Source of the DNA: Bifidobacterium sp. ESL0745 | Lineage (GTDB): Bacteria; Actinomycetota; Actinomycetes; Actinomycetales; Bifidobacteriaceae | Length of the DNA: 64,000 nt | Reading direction: 5' to 3' | NCBI RefSeq assembly: GCF_029433335.1 | Contig: NZ_JAQTHX010000001.1 | Location: 434,001 to 498,000, forward strand | Shown here: piece after piece, positions 1 through 8,568 of the stretch | How positions within the stretch are numbered: the first letter of the stretch is position 1 | Layout: each line of letters opens with the position of its first letter | Made by a program: the position numbers and the translations under genes | Notes under the pieces: model-generated | Databases searched by the model: none | What the model saw: the letters and a program-made list of their open reading frames with translations, nothing else | What the model was told of the DNA's origin: nothing

Positions 1-95
1 AAATTCTTGACGGTTTCCTGCGTCTTGTCGTCGAAGAGGTTCAGGGCGATGTCGCCCTCGGTGGTATGCATGATTACTTTTCTCATAAGGTTCAT
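1..95 (-). CDS. Peptidyl-prolyl cis-trans isomerase, cyclophilin type (5' end only)
   Basis: The minus strand reads MNLMRKVIMHTTEGDIALNL and continues FDDKTQETVKN to the window edge. The stretch TTEGDI-L-LF followed by T-ET-VKNF is the typical N-terminus of bacterial cyclophilins, which isomerise X-Pro bonds during protein folding, usually in the cytoplasm. Only about 31 residues are visible, so the catalytic arginine and the PPIase core lie outside the window. A GGTGGGA sequence precedes the ATG at 95; an in-frame ATG at 86 is an alternative start. The gene diverges from the downstream substrate-binding protein, so the roughly 190 bp between them should hold both promoters. Confidence 0.75.
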   Translation of the reverse strand, partial: MNLMRKVIMHTTEGDIALNLFDDKTQETVKN

Positions 96-283
96 TTTCC
101 CACCGTGTTAGGACGAGCGGCATATCCGCAATTGCATACAACACGTTGAAAAACGTTGTATTTCCGCCCGTTAATGCGCTGGTTATAACGAATGTCAATA
201 GGTCTTTCCGGCTTTTGCGTTGTGTCGAAAGCGTAAGGGCAGGTATGGTAGCCACTACACATCAAACGAAATAAGGGGAAGAC

Positions 284-1300
284 ATGGCAGAAGCCAACGA
301 TCAGCACAACGCTGGCGATACCAGTGGGAAAGCACCTTTGCCGGTCGACGGGTTCCAAGGTCCGCAGGAACCGGTCAGGGTCAACCACACCGTGCGCAAC
401 GTCATCATCGCGGCCGTGGTCGTGGTGCTTGTCGTCGTCCTCGCTTTCTTCGGCTACCGTGGGTTTGCCGGCAAAAAGTCGGCTGCCGCCAAAGGAAGCG
501 AATCCAATCCCGTCAAGATCGGCGTGGTCGGTGTCACCAGTCCCGAGTGGCCGATTTTCAAGGAAGAAGCACAAAAGCAGGGCATTTACGTCAAACTCGT
601 GGACTTCCAGGACTACACTTCCGAAAATCCGGCGCTCGACTCCGGAGACCTTGACTTGAACGAGTTCCAGCATATTCTTTACCTCGCCGATTACAACGTC
701 AAGAACCACAAGGATTTGCAGCCCATCGGTGGCGTCGCCGTCTATCCACTTGGAATATATTCCAGCAAATACAAGGACGTCAAAGACATCCCGGCCGGTA
801 CCACCGTTCCCGTTCCCAATGACGAAACCAACCAGGCCCGCGCATTGGGTGTGCTCAAATCCGCGGGTTTGATCAAGCTCAACCACCCGTGGACCGCGTT
901 CACCACTCCCGCCGACATCGACACCGCCGCATCGAAGGTGAAGGTCCTTCCGCTCAAGGCCGAGCAGGTCGCCAATTCACTGAAAGATCCGCAGGTCTCG
1001 GCCGGCGTAATCAACAACGACTATGTCAAAGACGCCGGGCTCAAGGCCAGTGACGCCATTTACCACGACAGCGCGGAAAGTAAAGAAGCCAGGCCCTACA
1101 TCAACATTTTCGTCGCCCGCAAGGCCGATGCTGACAATCCCACGTATCTGAAGCTGGTGAAGATCTTCCACTCCAAGAAGGTCGCGGCGGGCATCATGAA
1201 GAAATCGGATAACAGCGCGTCTTTGGCCGACGAATACAGCGCCGAAATGCTGCAGGGCTTCCTGCGTGATGTCGAAAAGGACGCCAAAGCGAAGGATTAA
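284..1300 (+). CDS. metQ: MetQ/NlpA-family substrate-binding protein, first copy, membrane-anchored
   Basis: This is a 338-residue extracellular binding protein of the MetQ/NlpA family, which delivers methionine or related amino acids to a MetNI importer. A hydrophilic N-terminus of about 37 residues is followed by one strongly hydrophobic segment (about 39-61, VIIAAVVVVLVVVLAFFGY). The binding domain then starts at KIGVVGVTSPEW. Family blocks are visible: LVDFQDYT, DLNEFQH, the YPLGIYS region and VPVPNDETNQARAL. No lipobox cysteine is seen, so it is probably anchored by an uncleaved helix and not as a lipoprotein, which is unusual for the family. The ATG at 284 has an AAGGGGAAG ribosome-binding site. 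metN and metI follow, and a close paralogue lies at 3675. Confidence 0.9.
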   Translation: MAEANDQHNAGDTSGKAPLPVDGFQGPQEPVRVNHTVRNVIIAAVVVVLVVVLAFFGYRGFAGKKSAAAKGSESNPVKIGVVGVTSPEWPIFKEEAQKQGIYVKLVDFQDYTSENPALDSGDLDLNEFQHILYLADYNVKNHKDLQPIGGVAVYPLGIYSSKYKDVKDIPAGTTVPVPNDETNQARALGVLKSAGLIKLNHPWTAFTTPADIDTAASKVKVLPLKAEQVANSLKDPQVSAGVINNDYVKDAGLKASDAIYHDSAESKEARPYINIFVARKADADNPTYLKLVKIFHSKKVAAGIMKKSDNSASLADEYSAEMLQGFLRDVEKDAKAKD

Positions 1301-1397
1301 TATCGTTTCATAGTATTTCCGACCGATTGGCGGCTTGTGTCCGTGGCCAATCGGTTCGGTACATATTCGGGCAGAAACTACAGGAAAAGCGAGGAAT

Positions 1398-2663
1398 ATG
1401 AGCGAGGCAATCATCGAACTCGACCATGTGGTCAAGGAATTCAAGTCAAAAGACAAAAAGAAACCGATGCGTGCCGTCGACGATGTGTCGTTGAGCATCA
1501 ACAAAGGTGACGTTTTCGGCATCATCGGGTACTCCGGCGCCGGCAAATCGACGCTCGTACGCATGATCAATGCACTGGAACGCCCTACCTCCGGATCGGT
1601 GCGCGTCCTGGGGCAGGACATCACCGCCCTTAACGAATCCGGGCTACGCCCGCTGCGACGAAAGATCGGCATGATCTTCCAGCAGTTCAACCTTTTCTCC
1701 ACCAAAACAGTCGCGCAGAACATCGCCTATCCGCTGGTGCTCGACCATTGGCGCAAGGACTATCAGGAACGTCGCGTCAACCAGTTGCTCAAATTCGTCG
1801 GGCTTGAGGAGCATGCGAACCAATACCCCTCGCAGCTTTCCGGTGGCCAAAAACAGCGCGTCGGCATCGCCCGTGCCTTGGCCACGAACCCCGAAATCCT
1901 TCTGGCAGACGAGGCGACCAGCGCACTCGACCCCGAGACCACGGGGGAGGTGCTCGACCTGTTGCGACAGATCAACCAGCAGTTGGGGGTGACCATCGTC
2001 CTGATCACCCATCAGATGAATGTTGTGCAGAAAATCGCAAACCGGATTGCCGTGATGAGCAATGGCCGTGTGGTCGAGCGCGGAGACGCCTACAGCGTCT
2101 TCGCCGCGCCGAAGCAGGAGATCACCAAGCGTTTCATAGCCACGGCGATTTCCGGTATTCCCGACCCCGAACGTGTCGTCGACATGCACCGTCAATGGCC
2201 CGGCCGCATTGTCACTGTGCTTATCCGCCAAAAAGACGCGCAAAACGAGTTGGACAATTCAATCGTGCCGTCCTCAGGCCAGAACATTTCGGGGCTTATC
2301 GCCGAATACGGGGTATCCACCAACCTGATTTACGGCGGCATCGATACCGTGACCGGCTATGCGATCGGTGCCATGACCTACGAGTTGGCGGGGGAGGCAT
2401 CGCTCATCGATGGGTTCCTCCAGGAGTTGTCCCGCGACAGTGATGTGTTCGATTTTGGCAGCGCGCAGGCTCCGATTGATTATGACATGGCGGTTTCGAC
2501 ACCGCTTGCCGGGCCAAAGACGCGCACGACAGCGGTTGGCGGTGCTGGTGGCTCCGGAAGCGCGGCAGATGTTGGCAGCGATATTCTCGATGACGCCGAT
2601 GAATCGGATGATGCGGTCGGGTCCACGAATGCGAATGGAAACGGGAAAGGGGAACAGGCCTGA
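1398..2663 (+). CDS. metN: Methionine-type ABC importer ATP-binding protein
   Basis: This ATPase powers the adjacent MetI permease. The start is placed at the ATG at 1398, preceded by GAAAAGCGAGG; the upstream in-frame extension has no family similarity. In the 421-residue product, Walker A (GYSGAGKST) is at about 44-52, the signature LSGGQKQR and Walker B (ILLADEATSALD) follow, and a regulatory NIL-like domain covers about 260-370. In MetN proteins that domain binds methionine and inhibits transport from inside the cell. A Gly/Ser/Asp/Asn-rich tail of about 45 residues follows and looks disordered. The stop overlaps the metI start by one base, implying translational coupling. Confidence 0.93.
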   Translation: MSEAIIELDHVVKEFKSKDKKKPMRAVDDVSLSINKGDVFGIIGYSGAGKSTLVRMINALERPTSGSVRVLGQDITALNESGLRPLRRKIGMIFQQFNLFSTKTVAQNIAYPLVLDHWRKDYQERRVNQLLKFVGLEEHANQYPSQLSGGQKQRVGIARALATNPEILLADEATSALDPETTGEVLDLLRQINQQLGVTIVLITHQMNVVQKIANRIAVMSNGRVVERGDAYSVFAAPKQEITKRFIATAISGIPDPERVVDMHRQWPGRIVTVLIRQKDAQNELDNSIVPSSGQNISGLIAEYGVSTNLIYGGIDTVTGYAIGAMTYELAGEASLIDGFLQELSRDSDVFDFGSAQAPIDYDMAVSTPLAGPKTRTTAVGGAGGSGSAADVGSDILDDADESDDAVGSTNANGNGKGEQA

Positions 2664-3394
2664 TGAATACCTTTAATCTCACCGGTTCATTTGGGGCAAA
2701 AGTCACGGGAACCATTACGTTGGCAGCGGACCAGGATTGGTCGATCCTCAAACCCATGCTCTTGCAATCCATCGCCCAAACGCTGGAAATGGTGTTTATT
2801 ACTCTCGTCGTAGGCGGCATTCTGGGCCTGATTCTCGGTGTCGTTCTTTACGGCACCAGACCCGGCAATCTCTTCGAGAATTCCGTGATCTACCATATCC
2901 TTGACATCATCGTCAACATCGTGCGGCCCATCCCGTTCATCATCTTCCTGGCGGCGATCCAGCCGTTGACCATGAAGGTCGTCGGCACCTCAATCGGTAC
3001 TGCGGCGGCGATTTTCCCGATGATCATCATGGCCACGTTTGCCACGTCAAGGCTTGTCGAACAGAATCTGGTGCCGGTTGACAGGGGAGTGATCGAGGCG
3101 GCGCGCTCCATGGGCGCCTCCACGTTCACCATCATCCGCACAGTCCTCATTCCTGAGGCTTTGGGCCCGCTTATCCTGGCCTACGCGTTCCTCTTCATCT
3201 CGATTCTCGACATGTCGGCCATGGCCGGCTACATCGGCGGTGGCGGCCTCGGTAATTTCGCGATTTCCTACGGCTACCAGAAGTTCGATCCAGTTGTCAC
3301 GTGGACGGCTGTCGTCATCATGATTGTGCTGGTGCAGGTCGTACAGGCCATCGCCAACATGCTGGCCAAGCGCATCCTCAAGCGTCAGAAGTAG
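2663..3394 (+). CDS. metI: Methionine-type ABC importer permease
   Basis: This is a 243-residue MetI-type permease with about five membrane helices. The conserved cytoplasmic loop that docks on MetN is visible as EAARSMGASTFTIIRTVLIPEAL, with the EAA motif at about 143-165. After it come TMs containing MSAMAGYIGGGGLGNFA, a block characteristic of MetI. The ATG at 2663 overlaps the metN stop. The gene ends before a strong terminator at 3456-3496, so binding protein, ATPase and permease (284-3394) probably form one operon, and the second binding protein is a separate unit. Confidence 0.93.
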   Translation: MNTFNLTGSFGAKVTGTITLAADQDWSILKPMLLQSIAQTLEMVFITLVVGGILGLILGVVLYGTRPGNLFENSVIYHILDIIVNIVRPIPFIIFLAAIQPLTMKVVGTSIGTAAAIFPMIIMATFATSRLVEQNLVPVDRGVIEAARSMGASTFTIIRTVLIPEALGPLILAYAFLFISILDMSAMAGYIGGGGLGNFAISYGYQKFDPVVTWTAVVIMIVLVQVVQAIANMLAKRILKRQK

Positions 3395-3455
3395 TGTAGT
3401 GATTCTTTACGGCGGTTCGCCAAAACTTCTTCAGTGAGGAAACCAAAGGTCATGA

Positions 3456-3496
3456 CGCCTGATTCCTGCTTTCAACAGCAGGAATCAGGCGTTTTT
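3456..3496 (+). terminator. Rho-independent terminator after metI
   Basis: A perfect 15-bp stem (3456-3470 with 3477-3491) has a 6-nt loop and is followed by TTTTT and a further T-rich stretch. It lies about 60 bp after the metI stop and separates the metQ-metN-metI unit from the second metQ. Confidence 0.88.
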
Positions 3497-3674
3497 CTAT
3501 TTTTTGGCCTGCTGATCCGAGCAATTGCCTAAACGGCGAGGTTCTTCTACGCGTCATAACGAATACGGATAGTTGTTTTTGATTTTTCAATATTTTCAGG
3601 CCTTTTGGCCGTGTATTCTTGCCCTCAAGACACAAGCGCATATCAGACAATCACCAAACCAATAAGGGAACATT

Positions 3675-4688
3675 ATGTCATCAACAAATCCGAATACGCA
3701 ACCCGGCCCCGATCTCAGTCCGCTGTCGGCCGGTGGCCTCGGTCCAGAAGAACCGGTTCGCGTCAATCACACGAAACGGAATATCGTCATCGCTGTGGTT
3801 GTCGTTGTTCTGCTCGCCGCCCTCGCTTTCTTCGGTTACCGCGGTTTCGCCGCCAAAAAGGCAAGCGCGGCGAAAGGTACGCCTGCCAATCCAGTGAAGA
3901 TCGGCGTGGTGGGAGTGACCAACCCCGATTGGGTGGTTTTCAAGCAGCAGGCGCAAAAGCTTGGCATTTCAGTCCAGCTGGTCGATTTCCAGGATTACAC
4001 CTCCGAGGATCCTGCAGTGGATTCCGGCAGTCTTGACATGAACGAATCGCAGCACATCCTGTTGCTTGCCAATTACAACGTGAAGAACCACAAGGACCTG
4101 CAGCCCATCGGAGCCACCGGCGTCTTCCCGCTGGGGATGTATTCGACCAAATACAAGGACGTTTCACAGATTCCCGCCGGATCCAGCATTCCTGTTCCCA
4201 ACGACGAGACGAATCTTTCGCGTGCTCTGGGTGTGCTTGACCAAGCCAAACTCATCAAGCTGAAGCACCCGTGGACCCCATTCACCTCGCAGGCTGACCT
4301 TGACGAGTCCGCCTCCAAAGTGAAAGTCGTGCCGGTCAAAGGCGCCCAGGTTCCCAAGTCGCTCAACGATCCGGATGTTGCCGCCGGCATCATGAACAAC
4401 GATTTTGTCGCCGACGCCGGGCTCAAACCCTCCGAATCGATTTTCCGCGACGATCCGCATAGCAACCATGCCCGCCCCTACATCAACATCTTCATCGTCA
4501 AGAAAGCGGATATCAACAATCCGCTCTATCTCAAGCTCGCAGGCATAGCCCATACCAAGGAGTTCAAGGCCGCTCTGCAGCAGAAGTCCAAAGGCACCTG
4601 CGTCTTCGCCGACCAATATAGCGGTTCCCAGCTCCGCGGATTCCTGGGCGACGTCGAAAGCGACATGCGCAAGTCGCAAGAGGCGTGA
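3675..4688 (+). CDS. MetQ/NlpA-family substrate-binding protein, second copy
   Basis: This is a 337-residue paralogue of the protein at 284. It has the same plan: a short hydrophilic N-terminus, a single transmembrane helix (about 36-58), then a MetQ-type binding domain beginning KIGVVGVTNPDW. Many blocks are identical to the first copy (EEPVRVNHT versus QEPVRVNHT, LVDFQDYTSE, NYNVKNHKDLQPIG, ARPYINIF). No lipobox is seen. It has its own AAGGGAA ribosome-binding site and lies behind a terminator, so it is probably transcribed separately from metNI, perhaps with the following amidohydrolase. Differences in the pocket region (for example FPLGMYSTKYKDV versus YPLGIYSSKYKDV) could reflect a second substrate served by one MetNI channel; that is inference. 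Confidence 0.9.
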   Translation: MSSTNPNTQPGPDLSPLSAGGLGPEEPVRVNHTKRNIVIAVVVVVLLAALAFFGYRGFAAKKASAAKGTPANPVKIGVVGVTNPDWVVFKQQAQKLGISVQLVDFQDYTSEDPAVDSGSLDMNESQHILLLANYNVKNHKDLQPIGATGVFPLGMYSTKYKDVSQIPAGSSIPVPNDETNLSRALGVLDQAKLIKLKHPWTPFTSQADLDESASKVKVVPVKGAQVPKSLNDPDVAAGIMNNDFVADAGLKPSESIFRDDPHSNHARPYINIFIVKKADINNPLYLKLAGIAHTKEFKAALQQKSKGTCVFADQYSGSQLRGFLGDVESDMRKSQEA

Positions 4689-4865
4689 GGCTTGGAATAC
4701 GTAAATGAAAAGGCCGGTAAGGTTTTCTAATCCCGGCGGGTTCCCTTGCCAAAGTCACCACAAGCCCTTCAACTTCCGCTTTTGACGGTCGTGGTTCTCG
4801 TCCGAGTTTCAGGCAATCGGTTGGTATCCTTAAATGAGGAACAGAAAAGAAAAGAGTATTACATT

Positions 4866-6014
4866 ATGGTGGAACATGTGGAGATTTCCGATGATTTGAT
4901 CGCCGTCAGGCATCATCTCCATCAGTATCCCGAGCTCAGTTTCAAAGAATATGGAACGACCAAATTCCTGCGTGACCAGCTGACGTCGCACGGCATTGAA
5001 ATCCTGGACACGCCGCTTGAGACCGGATTGGTGGCGCAGATCAAGGGAGAGAAGCCCGGACCGCGGGTCGTGCTTCGTGCGGATATCGACGGCCTGCCCA
5101 TCCATGAGCATTCCGGTCTGCCGTTCACCTCCAAGAACCCCGGCGTGATGCATGGTTGCGGCCACGACATCCACATGACCGGTCTGCTTGCCGCCGCCTA
5201 CTGGCTGGCCGAGCATCGCGACCGTATTGCCGGCACCGCCGTCATTCTTTTCCAGCCTGCCGAAGAGACCGGAAGAGGATCGCGGTACGTCATCAAGACC
5301 GGCGCTCTGGGCAAGGTCGATGCCCTTATCGGCACTCACAACACCCCCGACCACAAGCCCGGCGAAATCGCGGTGAGCAAGGATCCGATGATGGCCGGTT
5401 GCGTCAGCTTCGCCGTCACGTTCCATGCCGATGGCACCCATGCCGGCAAGCCGCACTGCGGCACCGGTCCCATCGAGGCGCTCGCATCCACGGTCCTTTC
5501 GCTGCAGACCGTCGTCAGCCGCAACATCAATCCGTTCAGGCCTGTGGTGCTTTCCATCACGGAGGTTCACGGCGGCGACGTGTGGAATGTGATTCCCGAC
5601 ACCGCCGGATTCTTCGGAACTGTCCGCTACTTCTATAAGGATGACCATGATCTGGTCACCAGGCGTTTCCGTCAGATCGTCGAATCCACGGCCGCAGCTT
5701 ACGGCATCACCGTGGATATCAAATGGGATGAGCTTGCCGTTCCGCTGGTCAGCGACGAAACGCTGATAGGTCCGGTGGCGCAAGATGTGCCGAGCTATGC
5801 AACTTCCGTACCGGTCATCACGTCGATGGGCGGCGAGGATTTCGCGGACTTCCAGCAACTGGGCCCGCTGGTGTTTGGTTCAATCGGTTCCAATGGCCAG
5901 CCGGGGCACCATGGTATCCACAATCCCGAATTCGTGGCCTTGGACGAAGCCATCAAACCCACGGCGGAATTCCTGGTCAACGCGCTGCTGCGGGTCGAAA
6001 GCGAACTTGCCTGA
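4866..6014 (+). CDS. M20-family metal-dependent amidohydrolase (N-acyl amino acid or hippurate hydrolase type)
   Basis: This 382-residue cytoplasmic hydrolase is of the M20 aminoacylase/hippurate hydrolase type, which removes acyl groups from N-acylated amino acids with one or two metal ions. Visible motifs are RHHLHQYPELSFKEY at the N-terminus, RADIDGLPI (about 71-79), the metal site HGCGHD (96-101), QPAEETGRG with the catalytic Glu pair (133-134), the dimerisation insert DGTHAGKPHCGTGP, and a C-terminal GGEDFADF. The ATG at 4866 was chosen because similarity begins there; 40 codons of upstream open frame look non-coding. Placement after two MetQ proteins suggests that an N-acylated sulfur amino acid or similar nutrient is imported and then deacylated. 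Substrate is not determinable here. Confidence 0.88.
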   Translation: MVEHVEISDDLIAVRHHLHQYPELSFKEYGTTKFLRDQLTSHGIEILDTPLETGLVAQIKGEKPGPRVVLRADIDGLPIHEHSGLPFTSKNPGVMHGCGHDIHMTGLLAAAYWLAEHRDRIAGTAVILFQPAEETGRGSRYVIKTGALGKVDALIGTHNTPDHKPGEIAVSKDPMMAGCVSFAVTFHADGTHAGKPHCGTGPIEALASTVLSLQTVVSRNINPFRPVVLSITEVHGGDVWNVIPDTAGFFGTVRYFYKDDHDLVTRRFRQIVESTAAAYGITVDIKWDELAVPLVSDETLIGPVAQDVPSYATSVPVITSMGGEDFADFQQLGPLVFGSIGSNGQPGHHGIHNPEFVALDEAIKPTAEFLVNALLRVESELA

Positions 6015-6049
6015 TTCCCCGTCTTTCGTCGGCTGATTTGCGTTCATAG

Positions 6050-6084
6050 CCGCTCCTGCCTTTGTTAAGGTGGAGCGGTTTTTT
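6050..6084 (+). terminator. Rho-independent terminator after the amidohydrolase
   Basis: CCGCTCC (6050-6056) pairs with GGAGCGG (6072-6078) and is followed directly by six T residues. It lies about 35 bp beyond the stop codon. Confidence 0.85.
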
Positions 6085-6174
6085 ATGCGCGGCGTATAGC
6101 GAAAAGACACGGTATTGTCCGTTCTCTTTATTGGCATCGGGTGAAAGTGACATCGAAGCGGATATGATGAAGGC

Positions 6175-7881
6175 ATGACTCAACTTCGTTTTGCTTTGGC
6201 CCAGATCGACACCTGTGTGGGAGACCTCGACGGCAACGCCGCCACTGTCCTGCAATTCACACGTATGGCCGCGCTGCACCACGCTCAAATCGTCGTTTTC
6301 CCCGAAATGACGCTGACCGGCTATCCGATCGAGGATCTGGCTTTTCGTGCCACATTCCGCAAAGCGGCGGCGAACAAGGCCGACGAACTTGCGAAGACGC
6401 TGGAAAAAGAAGGGTTGGGCGGGCTTTACGTGGTTGTCGGAACCGTGGGAACCTCCTCGGCCACTGACGTCGATGGCAAACCGACCAACCGTTTGGTGGT
6501 GCTGCATTCGGGCTCGGTATGGTCGATGTATGACAAACACTTCCTGCCGAATTACGGGGTGTTCGACGAATTCCGTATTTTCGAATCCGGCCAGCGGTCC
6601 GTCATTCTCGACATCGATGGCGTGAAGGTCGGTGTGGCCATCTGTGAGGATATCTGGCAGGACGGCGGACCAGTGGCGGATCTGGCCGGCCAGGGTATCG
6701 ACGTTTTGCTTACGATCAACGGGTCCCCGTACGAGGAAGGCAAGACCCACACCCGTTTGGATCTGGCCAAGCGCCGCGCCGGCGAGGTCGATGCACCTCT
6801 GATCTATCTCAACCAGGTCGGCGGCCAGGACGATCTGATTTTCGACGGCGGCAGTTTCGTGGTCGATGCCGACGGCACACTTATCGAGCGTTCGCCGATG
6901 TTCGTTGAGAATCTGAGTTATTTCGATTTCGATTCATCCGCTACCCATCAGAAAGTCGGCACTCTTGCGGAGCCGCGTGACCCGGACGAAGAGGTGTACA
7001 CCGCTTGTGTCCTGGGCCTTAAGGATTACATGGCCAAGAACCATTTCGGCGCAGTGGTGCTGGGCCTTTCCGGCGGCATTGATTCCGCGTTGGTGGCGGC
7101 GATGGCGGCGGATGCCGTGGGTGGTGCAAACGTGCAGGGCGTATCCATGCCGAGCATGTATTCCTCCGACGGTTCCAAGGACGATGCCGCCGATTTGGCG
7201 CACAACATCGGAGCCCATTACGATATCCAGCCCATCGAGCCGCTGTTCAAGGCCTTCCAAACCCAGCTTGATCTTACAGGGGTAGCGGCCGAGAACCTGC
7301 AGGCGCGCATCCGTGGCGTCATCGTCATGGCCTATTCCAATTCGAAGAACCTGCTGGCGCTCGCCACCGGCAACAAGTCCGAGCTCGCCTGCGGCTATTC
7401 CACCATCTACGGCGACGCGGTGGGTGGCTATGCGCCGATCAAGGACCTCTTGAAAACCCGCGTTTGGGAACTTTCCCGGTGGCGCAACCGTGCGGCAGCG
7501 GCCGGCGTTGGTGTCGGCGGCCTGAAAATCGTCGGCAATGAGAACGGGGGAGCGGGCGTACCGCTTAAAGACGGTGTGATGATTCCCGTTGCCAGCATCG
7601 AAAAGGCGCCGAGCGCCGAGCTGCGTCCTGGTCAGAAGGATTCCGATTCGCTGCCCGAATATGCCCTGCTCGATAAAGTCCTTGCGGCTTATATCGAAAA
7701 GGCTCACGGTCGCGCCGACCTGTTGAAGGACGGCTTCGACGAGAAGACGGTGGACACGGTGATGCGCCTGGTCGACCGCGCTGAATGGAAGCGCCGCCAG
7801 TACCCGCTCGGCCCGAAGGTGACTTCGCTGGCGTTCGGCCGCGACCGTCGTCTGCCGGTGACCAGCGCCTTCCGAGAGTAG
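6175..7881 (+). CDS. nadE: Glutamine-dependent NAD(+) synthetase
   Basis: The enzyme makes NAD from nicotinic acid adenine dinucleotide, ATP and glutamine-derived ammonia. The 568-residue chain has an N-terminal nitrilase-like glutaminase domain (about 1-260) with the Glu-Lys-Cys triad seen in FPEMTLTGYP, YDKHFLPNYGVFDE and VGVAICEDIW. A C-terminal synthetase domain (about 280-560) carries the PP-loop LGLSGGIDSALVA and the block LALATGNKSELACGY. The length fits the two-domain form of the enzyme. The ATG at 6175 lacks a strong ribosome-binding site, but the product begins MTQLRFALAQIDTCVGDL, as in the family. It is flanked by its own intergenic regions and is probably monocistronic or followed by the small gene at 7972. 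Confidence 0.95.
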   Translation: MTQLRFALAQIDTCVGDLDGNAATVLQFTRMAALHHAQIVVFPEMTLTGYPIEDLAFRATFRKAAANKADELAKTLEKEGLGGLYVVVGTVGTSSATDVDGKPTNRLVVLHSGSVWSMYDKHFLPNYGVFDEFRIFESGQRSVILDIDGVKVGVAICEDIWQDGGPVADLAGQGIDVLLTINGSPYEEGKTHTRLDLAKRRAGEVDAPLIYLNQVGGQDDLIFDGGSFVVDADGTLIERSPMFVENLSYFDFDSSATHQKVGTLAEPRDPDEEVYTACVLGLKDYMAKNHFGAVVLGLSGGIDSALVAAMAADAVGGANVQGVSMPSMYSSDGSKDDAADLAHNIGAHYDIQPIEPLFKAFQTQLDLTGVAAENLQARIRGVIVMAYSNSKNLLALATGNKSELACGYSTIYGDAVGGYAPIKDLLKTRVWELSRWRNRAAAAGVGVGGLKIVGNENGGAGVPLKDGVMIPVASIEKAPSAELRPGQKDSDSLPEYALLDKVLAAYIEKAHGRADLLKDGFDEKTVDTVMRLVDRAEWKRRQYPLGPKVTSLAFGRDRRLPVTSAFRE

Positions 7882-7971
7882 CGGAAGCGTACGCTTTGGG
7901 AAGAGAGAAAAAGAACGGCACCGATTTGGGTTACAGTTGAAGGGCCGATATCCATGAAGAGGGGAATTGCG

Positions 7972-8229
7972 ATGGCAAAGGGTACGCTGAACACGAACGA
8001 CAATGATGGAAACGAATGGTATTTCAACATCGTGACCAAGAAGCCCGAGCTGGGCAAGCTTTCCCCGATAAACCAGCGTCTTGGCCCTTATAAGACACGT
8101 AAGGACGCCGAAGACGCCGGGGAGATCGCCAAGAAGCGCAATCTCAAGTGGAAAGAGCAGAACCGGGAATGGAATGCCTGGGATAAGGCCGGCAAAGATA
8201 ATGACGACGAGGACGACGAGGACGAATAG
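7972..8229 (+). CDS. Small SPOR-like protein of unknown function
   Basis: This 85-residue protein begins MAKGTLN. The ATG at 7972 is preferred over the one at 7954 because AAGAGGGGA sits six bases before it. The middle, NEWYFNIVTKKPE followed by RLGPYKTRKDAEDAGEIAKK, has the pattern of short SPOR-like domains (aromatic residues, then GPY-T--DA). The C-terminus is an acidic run of D and E residues. No signal peptide or membrane segment is seen. I do not recognise a specific function; similar small proteins occur in many actinobacteria. It ends before a terminator at 8268. Confidence 0.75.
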   Translation: MAKGTLNTNDNDGNEWYFNIVTKKPELGKLSPINQRLGPYKTRKDAEDAGEIAKKRNLKWKEQNREWNAWDKAGKDNDDEDDEDE

Positions 8230-8267
8230 GCCTGTTCGTCGGGTTCCGGAACGTTTCTAAACATGAG

Positions 8268-8306
8268 GGCTGATGGGCAAGCGGTTTCCATCAGCCTGTT
8301 TATTTT
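8268..8306 (+). terminator. Terminator after the small SPOR-like gene
   Basis: GGCTGATGG (8268-8276) pairs with CCATCAGCC (8288-8296) and is followed by TGTTTATTTT. It isolates the long pflB leader region from upstream transcription. Confidence 0.75.
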
Positions 8307-8322
8307 GCGGATAAATGAAAAA

Positions 8323-8338
8323 TGTGATCTACGTCACT
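8323..8338. promoter_or_regulatory. CRP/GlxR-like operator, distal site upstream of pflB
   Basis: TGTGATCTACGTCACT fits the actinobacterial CRP/GlxR pattern TGTGA-N2-TA-N2-TCACA at all but the last position. It lies about 230 bp before the pflB start. The match is read directly; the identity of the regulator is inference. Confidence 0.55.
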
Positions 8339-8462
8339 TTCTTTTTATGAAGAAAGCACGTCTTTACGGAAAAACGAATAATTGCCTAAATCGTTCTTGA
8401 GCAAGGGTTTACAACATTAGACCAATTTTCTTGAGAATGGGAAAAGGCATCAAAAACAAAAA

Positions 8463-8478
8463 AGTGATGTAGCTCACA
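8463..8478. promoter_or_regulatory. CRP/GlxR-like operator, proximal site upstream of pflB
   Basis: AGTGATGTAGCTCACA matches TGTGA-N2-TA-N2-TCACA except for the first base. A TACAAT -10-like hexamer lies at 8511-8516 without a convincing -35, which suits an activator-dependent promoter. Another TGTGA half-site occurs at 8494-8498. The region between 8340 and 8460 is A/T-rich and otherwise featureless. Confidence 0.6.
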
Positions 8479-8568
8479 CTAATTTGGTCGACTTGTGACG
8501 CAGACCACTCTACAATAGTAAATGAACGCAACGTGAAGATGCGTTGCTCCATTAACAAGGAGTGTTAT

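Noticed and set aside
92..886. Long minus-strand open frame opposite the first metQ
   Set aside because: It lies antisense to a clear MetQ gene and shows no family resemblance; such antisense frames are common in high-G+C DNA.
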